A model generated the notes under the pieces. That model saw nothing but the letters and a program-made list of their open reading frames with translations. It did not search any database and had not been told where the DNA came from. Below, piece after piece: positions 7,762-9,407 of a stretch of 9,407 nt of DNA. The DNA is taken from the NCBI GenBank assembly GCA_025455225.1, contig JALOMY010000088.1, forward strand, positions 1-9,407, given 5' to 3'. Every line of letters starts with the position of its first letter. Positions within the stretch are counted from its first letter, which is position 1. Source of the stretch: Cyclobacteriaceae bacterium (GTDB lineage Bacteria > Bacteroidota > Bacteroidia > Cytophagales > Cyclobacteriaceae). The position numbers and the translations under genes were made by a program.

Positions 7762-7824
7762 GTAGAGTAATGGTCCGGTTTCGAGCAACTTCAATTAACC
7801 AGGGATCATTCCAAATGGCTGGTT
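7743..7824. repeat. 10-bp direct repeat and second hairpin in the 3' region of the 81-residue HTH gene
   Basis: AACCAGGGAT occurs at 7743-7752 and again at 7797-7806. The second copy begins a hairpin: AACCAG (7797-7802) pairs with CTGGTT (7819-7824), and CATT (7807-7810) pairs with AATG (7814-7817) inside it. The transcript therefore carries two stem-loops between the stop codon and its end. Confidence 0.5.
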
Positions 7825-7861
7825 CTATTCAACCCGATAGTCCGATAGATTAAATAAAAGC

Positions 7862-8107
7862 TTAAATAAGAACCGGCTGTTCCTCCCGCTTTTCGCTTAA
7901 CAGGCGAATGGCTTTTTTTATGGTGGTCTCAGAAACACCGAACTCCCGGGATACTCTGCGGATACTTTCCCGGTACCCGGCTCCGCTAGCACGTTCTTGT
8001 TGGTAATGCTTGAAATAATCAATGTAAGCCAGGGTGCTTCCACTCAACAAACCCATTCTGAACAGGTAGTTGATAATTCCATGTTGATACAAATAAAGGA
8101 TGCTCAT
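7862..8107 (-). CDS. Small helix-turn-helix protein, paralogue A (81 residues)
   Basis: An 81-residue, probably DNA-binding protein that I cannot assign to a named family. It starts MSILYLYQHGIINYLFRMGL. Residues about 1-40 look like two or three amphipathic helices. Residues about 45-70 (YRESIRRVSREFGVSETTIKKAIRLL) have the spacing of a helix-turn-helix: a first helix rich in Arg, the turn FGVS, and a recognition helix ETTIKKAIRLL. It resembles Mor-like or sigma-like HTH segments only in general terms. It is 65 percent identical (46 of 71, hand count) to the product of 8441-8713, with the same start and strand. The coding sequences differ at many third positions, so the duplication is not recent and both copies appear to be under selection as protein. 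It has no Shine-Dalgarno sequence, a structured leader and its own terminator. Confidence 0.85.
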   Translation of the reverse strand: MSILYLYQHGIINYLFRMGLLSGSTLAYIDYFKHYQQERASGAGYRESIRRVSREFGVSETTIKKAIRLLSEKREEQPVLI

Positions 8108-8124
8108 AACTGATAATGTTTTTT

Positions 8125-8175
8125 AATTGGTTTCATCATCTTATATCATTTCTATACCAATTGGTCGATACCAAT
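8125..8175. repeat. ACCAATT/AATTGGT cluster with mutually exclusive pairings
   Basis: AATTGGT at 8125-8131, the palindrome ACCAATTGGT at 8156-8165 and ACCAAT at 8170-8175 lie within 51 bases just before the start of paralogue A. ATTGGT (8160-8165) can pair with ACCAAT (8170-8175) across the four-base loop CGAT, or ACCAATT (8156-8162) can pair with AATTGGT (8125-8131) across 24 bases. The two share bases 8160-8162 and so exclude each other in RNA. As DNA they could be repeated binding sites. Confidence 0.6.
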
Positions 8176-8212
8176 AATTCATGCTAAAAAGGGCCTTTTC
8201 AAAATTTGCAAT

Positions 8213-8246
8213 TCCCATTTTGAGATATTTTAATATTGAAATGGGA
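8213..8246. repeat. 34-base hairpin in the leader of HTH paralogue A
   Basis: TCCCATTT (8213-8220) and AAATGGGA (8239-8246) are exact reverse complements. Within the loop ATATT (8225-8229) and AATAT (8232-8236) can pair again. It lies 106 bases upstream of the start codon and has no T tract on either strand, so it is not a standard terminator. Confidence 0.55.
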
Positions 8247-8331
8247 CAATAATTGAAAACCCACTGTGAAATCTTACCTCTGTAACAAGCCATTTGATTC
8301 ACCCATTTAATACAATTGAGGGTATAAAACC

Positions 8332-8350
8332 CCCCGGCTTGAAACCGGGG
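8332..8350 (-). terminator. Intrinsic terminator downstream of the 90-residue HTH gene
   Basis: On the minus strand CCCCGG and CCGGGG pair around a seven-base loop and are followed by GGGTTTTATA. The strong GC stem with a short T4 tract sits about 90 bases past the stop of paralogue B and separates its transcript from paralogue A. Confidence 0.8.
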
Positions 8351-8440
8351 AGTTCACCAATTAAACCTAAAACCCAAGGAAAAGAATTTCTGTTAAAGAC
8401 CTCTTAATGGCATAAGACCTGTAAACAATTGGGCTGCTTG

Positions 8441-8713
8441 TTAAGCAACACGTACCAATTCCAACTTTTGGATTTTCTCATCCGGATGCTGCTCACAATC
8501 ACTGATAATCCGGACCGCTTTTTTAATTGTCGTTTCCGAAACACTAAACTCTTTAGACAATTTTCTCACGCTTTCGCGGTAACCGAAGCCCATACTGCGT
8601 TCCTGGCGGAAACGCTTGTAGTACTCGATGTAGGTAAGGGTGCTGCTGCTTAGCAAACCTTTCCGGTGTAAAAAATCAATAATACCGAGTTCATACAATT
8701 CCAAAATACTCAT
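8441..8713 (-). CDS. Small helix-turn-helix protein, paralogue B (90 residues)
   Basis: A 90-residue paralogue of the protein at 7862-8107, also not recognised as a named family. It begins MSILELYELGIIDFLHRKGL. The HTH segment YRESVRKLSKEFSVSETTIKKAVRII lies at about 45-70, with SETTIKKA identical in both copies. After residue 71 the two diverge: this copy has a longer, charged tail ending QKLELVRVA, while A ends EEQPVLI. The most conserved parts are the N-terminal MSILxLYxxGII, the GLLSxSTLxYIxY block and the HTH, which suggests a fixed N-terminal interaction surface as well as DNA binding (inference). There is no Shine-Dalgarno sequence; the start is set by the shared MSIL. It is preceded by a leader with a long inverted repeat and followed by its own terminator, so A and B are separate transcription units. 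Confidence 0.85.
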   Translation of the reverse strand: MSILELYELGIIDFLHRKGLLSSSTLTYIEYYKRFRQERSMGFGYRESVRKLSKEFSVSETTIKKAVRIISDCEQHPDEKIQKLELVRVA

Positions 8714-9058
8714 GGTTTTTAAGATTTAAGCCATACATAGTTTTATAGACAACTCCAGAATCATCCGTACCGAAAACCGACTTTTGAGCCACTTAACTGC
8801 ACGAAATATTTTTTAAATGATTCTGGGCTTAAATGTTTTGGGTATCCCATTAGTAACCCGATTGTACCTGAAAATTTTCAACTCAGATTGAAATCTTACA
8901 TCCGGAGTGTAATTTAATGGGGCTATAAAAACTGCCTCAATCAGTATGAATTTTTGATGAAGTAGAAATTCTTCTTGTATTGACCGATCGACCCAACAAA
9001 AAATAAGGGAAATGAATCTGTTGTTTATCAACCTTATCCGTACTTTATATCACGATTT
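8714..9058. promoter_or_regulatory. Divergent intergenic region between HTH paralogue B and the GNAT gene
   Basis: 345 bases without a credible gene. A 72-codon minus-strand frame at 8813-9031 has no family resemblance and overlaps the structured leader, so I do not call it. The region must contain the promoter of paralogue B (minus) and of the GNAT gene (plus). It holds the two-part inverted repeat at 8724-8834 and a copy of the 11-base block TGAAATCTTAC (8889-8899). TTG at 9021 and TACTTTAT at 9041 are a poor match to a plus-strand promoter. Confidence 0.6.
8724..8834 (-). other. Two-part long inverted repeat in the leader of HTH paralogue B
   Basis: CCAGAATCAT (8755-8764) is the exact reverse complement of ATGATTCTGG (8817-8826), and ATTTAAGCC (8724-8732) is the exact reverse complement of GGCTTAAAT (8826-8834). 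The two right-hand arms are contiguous, sharing base 8826, so 8817-8834 can pair with two left segments separated by 22 bases. In the minus-strand transcript this gives about 18 base pairs ending ten bases before the start codon. This is suggestive of a regulatory leader; the function is unknown. Confidence 0.6.
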
Positions 9059-9075
9059 ATGAAGGTTGAAATCGT
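9052..9075 (+). promoter_or_regulatory. Inverted repeat with the GNAT start codon in its loop
   Basis: ACGATTT (9052-9058) and AAATCGT (9069-9075) are exact reverse complements. The ten-base loop starts with the ATG at 9059. If the transcript begins upstream of 9052, this small hairpin would expose or restrict the initiation site. A seven-base match at this spacing could also be chance. Confidence 0.35.
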
Positions 9076-9407
9076 TTCTGTAACACCCGATTCAAACCTG
9101 ATTCGGGAATTCATTTACCTTCCCCCCAGGCTTTATCAGAACAGCGTAAGATGGGTGCCGCCCATTTACGCAGACGAATGGAATTTCCACAATATCAAAA
9201 AAAACAGGGCCCTTGAATACTGCGACACCATTCGTTTACTGGCGTATATTCAGGGTGAACCGGTAGGCCGTATCATGGGTATTATCCATCACCCCTACAA
9301 TACTTCCCATGGTGAAAAAACTGCTCGTTTTTTTTCGATGGATTGCATTAACCAGGATGAAGTTGCCGGTGCGTTAATTCAGGCGATTGAGCAATGGGCC
9401 AGGGAAA
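9059..9407 (+). CDS. GNAT-like N-acetyltransferase family protein, N-terminal part (partial)
   Basis: The first 116 codons of a plus-strand gene that runs off the right edge. I translated it from ATG 9059: MKVEIVSVTPDSNLIREFIY, then LPPRLYQNSVRWVPPIYADE, LEYCDTIRLLAYIQGEPVGRI, MGIIHHPYNTSHGEKTARFF and DEVAGALIQAIEQWARE. The pattern of an early FIxLPxRLYxxxxxWVPP block, an FLAYxxGxPVGRIxGI strand pair and a FFxxDxxxxxDxVAxALIxAxExWAR helix matches a large family of uncharacterised GNAT-fold acetyltransferases, usually about 370 residues, that act on unknown small-molecule or protein amines using acetyl-CoA. The acetyl-CoA loop is expected further right, outside the window. It diverges from HTH paralogue B. 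The start fits the family N-terminus and has no Shine-Dalgarno sequence. Confidence 0.8.
   Translation, partial: MKVEIVSVTPDSNLIREFIYLPPRLYQNSVRWVPPIYADEWNFHNIKKNRALEYCDTIRLLAYIQGEPVGRIMGIIHHPYNTSHGEKTARFFSMDCINQDEVAGALIQAIEQWARE

Larger units (their letters stand above)
8108..8329 (-). promoter_or_regulatory. Leader and promoter region of HTH paralogue A, with several inverted repeats
   Basis: This stretch lies between the terminator of paralogue B and the start of paralogue A, and with the 3' flank of B makes up a gap of 333 bases. It must hold the promoter of A. I see no open reading frame worth calling and no clear TAnnTTTG box. It contains a hairpin at 8213-8246, a cluster of ACCAATT/AATTGGT segments at 8125-8175, and an 11-base block (8267-8277) repeated upstream of paralogue B. 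Confidence 0.6.

Noticed and set aside
8187..8199. AAAAGG-G-CCTTTT symmetric element in the leader of paralogue A
   Set aside because: Short, low complexity and without a T tract in a terminator position. It may be chance and adds nothing to the stronger repeats beside it.
8429..8653. Plus-strand 74-codon frame opposite HTH paralogue B
   Set aside because: The minus strand is supported by a paralogue with the same start and conserved residues; the plus frame is its shadow.
7862..8713. The HTH pair as part of a transposon, phage or toxin-antitoxin module
   Set aside because: No transposase, integrase, terminal repeats or toxin-like partner is present. The two genes are paralogues with separate terminators rather than an overlapping operon.
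8813..9031. Minus-strand 72-codon frame upstream of HTH paralogue B
   Set aside because: No family resemblance and no paralogous counterpart upstream of paralogue A. It overlaps the inverted-repeat leader and the probable promoter, so it is more likely a chance frame in spacer.
1..9407. tRNA genes, rRNA, CRISPR arrays, attachment sites
   Set aside because: I saw no cloverleaf-like segment, no regularly spaced repeats and no duplicated site flanking a cargo region.

Overview
The window looks like a chromosomal segment of a member of the Bacteroidota, probably in the Cytophagales range. The reasons are: moderate-to-low GC, almost no Shine-Dalgarno sequences, a -7 box close to the TAnnTTTG pattern of this phylum upstream of the YceI gene, and a gene set typical of the phylum (a DUF5916/CBM9 surface protein, a YceI protein next to a MarR regulator, an M3 oligoendopeptidase, a stand-alone receiver). 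The lineage is inferred; no rRNA or other marker is present.

Left part (1-4145): the N-terminal two thirds of formate-tetrahydrofolate ligase (fhs, minus strand, running off the left edge) diverges from trmN6, a tRNA1(Val) A37 N6-methyltransferase. Downstream of trmN6 on the plus strand is a 740-residue secreted DUF5916 protein whose start codon is doubtful: a better ATG lies just upstream but is one base out of frame across a T4 run.

Middle (4146-7076): a YceI-family periplasmic protein has a perfect 22-bp palindrome in its promoter region. A MarR-family repressor follows, separated from it by a terminator-like hairpin. I read these as a regulator and target cassette. The MarR gene converges with an M3-family metallopeptidase, with three bases between the two stop codons.

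Right part (7077-9407): a stand-alone response-regulator receiver (minus), then two tandem minus-strand paralogues encoding 81- and 90-residue helix-turn-helix proteins. By hand count they share 46 of the first 71 residues. Each has its own strong intrinsic terminator and a leader of more than 200 bases rich in inverted repeats. This pair with its structured leaders is the least explained and most interesting part of the window. The right edge holds the first 116 codons of a GNAT-like acetyltransferase on the plus strand.

I see no tRNA, rRNA, CRISPR array, insertion sequence or phage gene. Apart from the small HTH pair, the genes are housekeeping or common accessory functions with no shared pathway.
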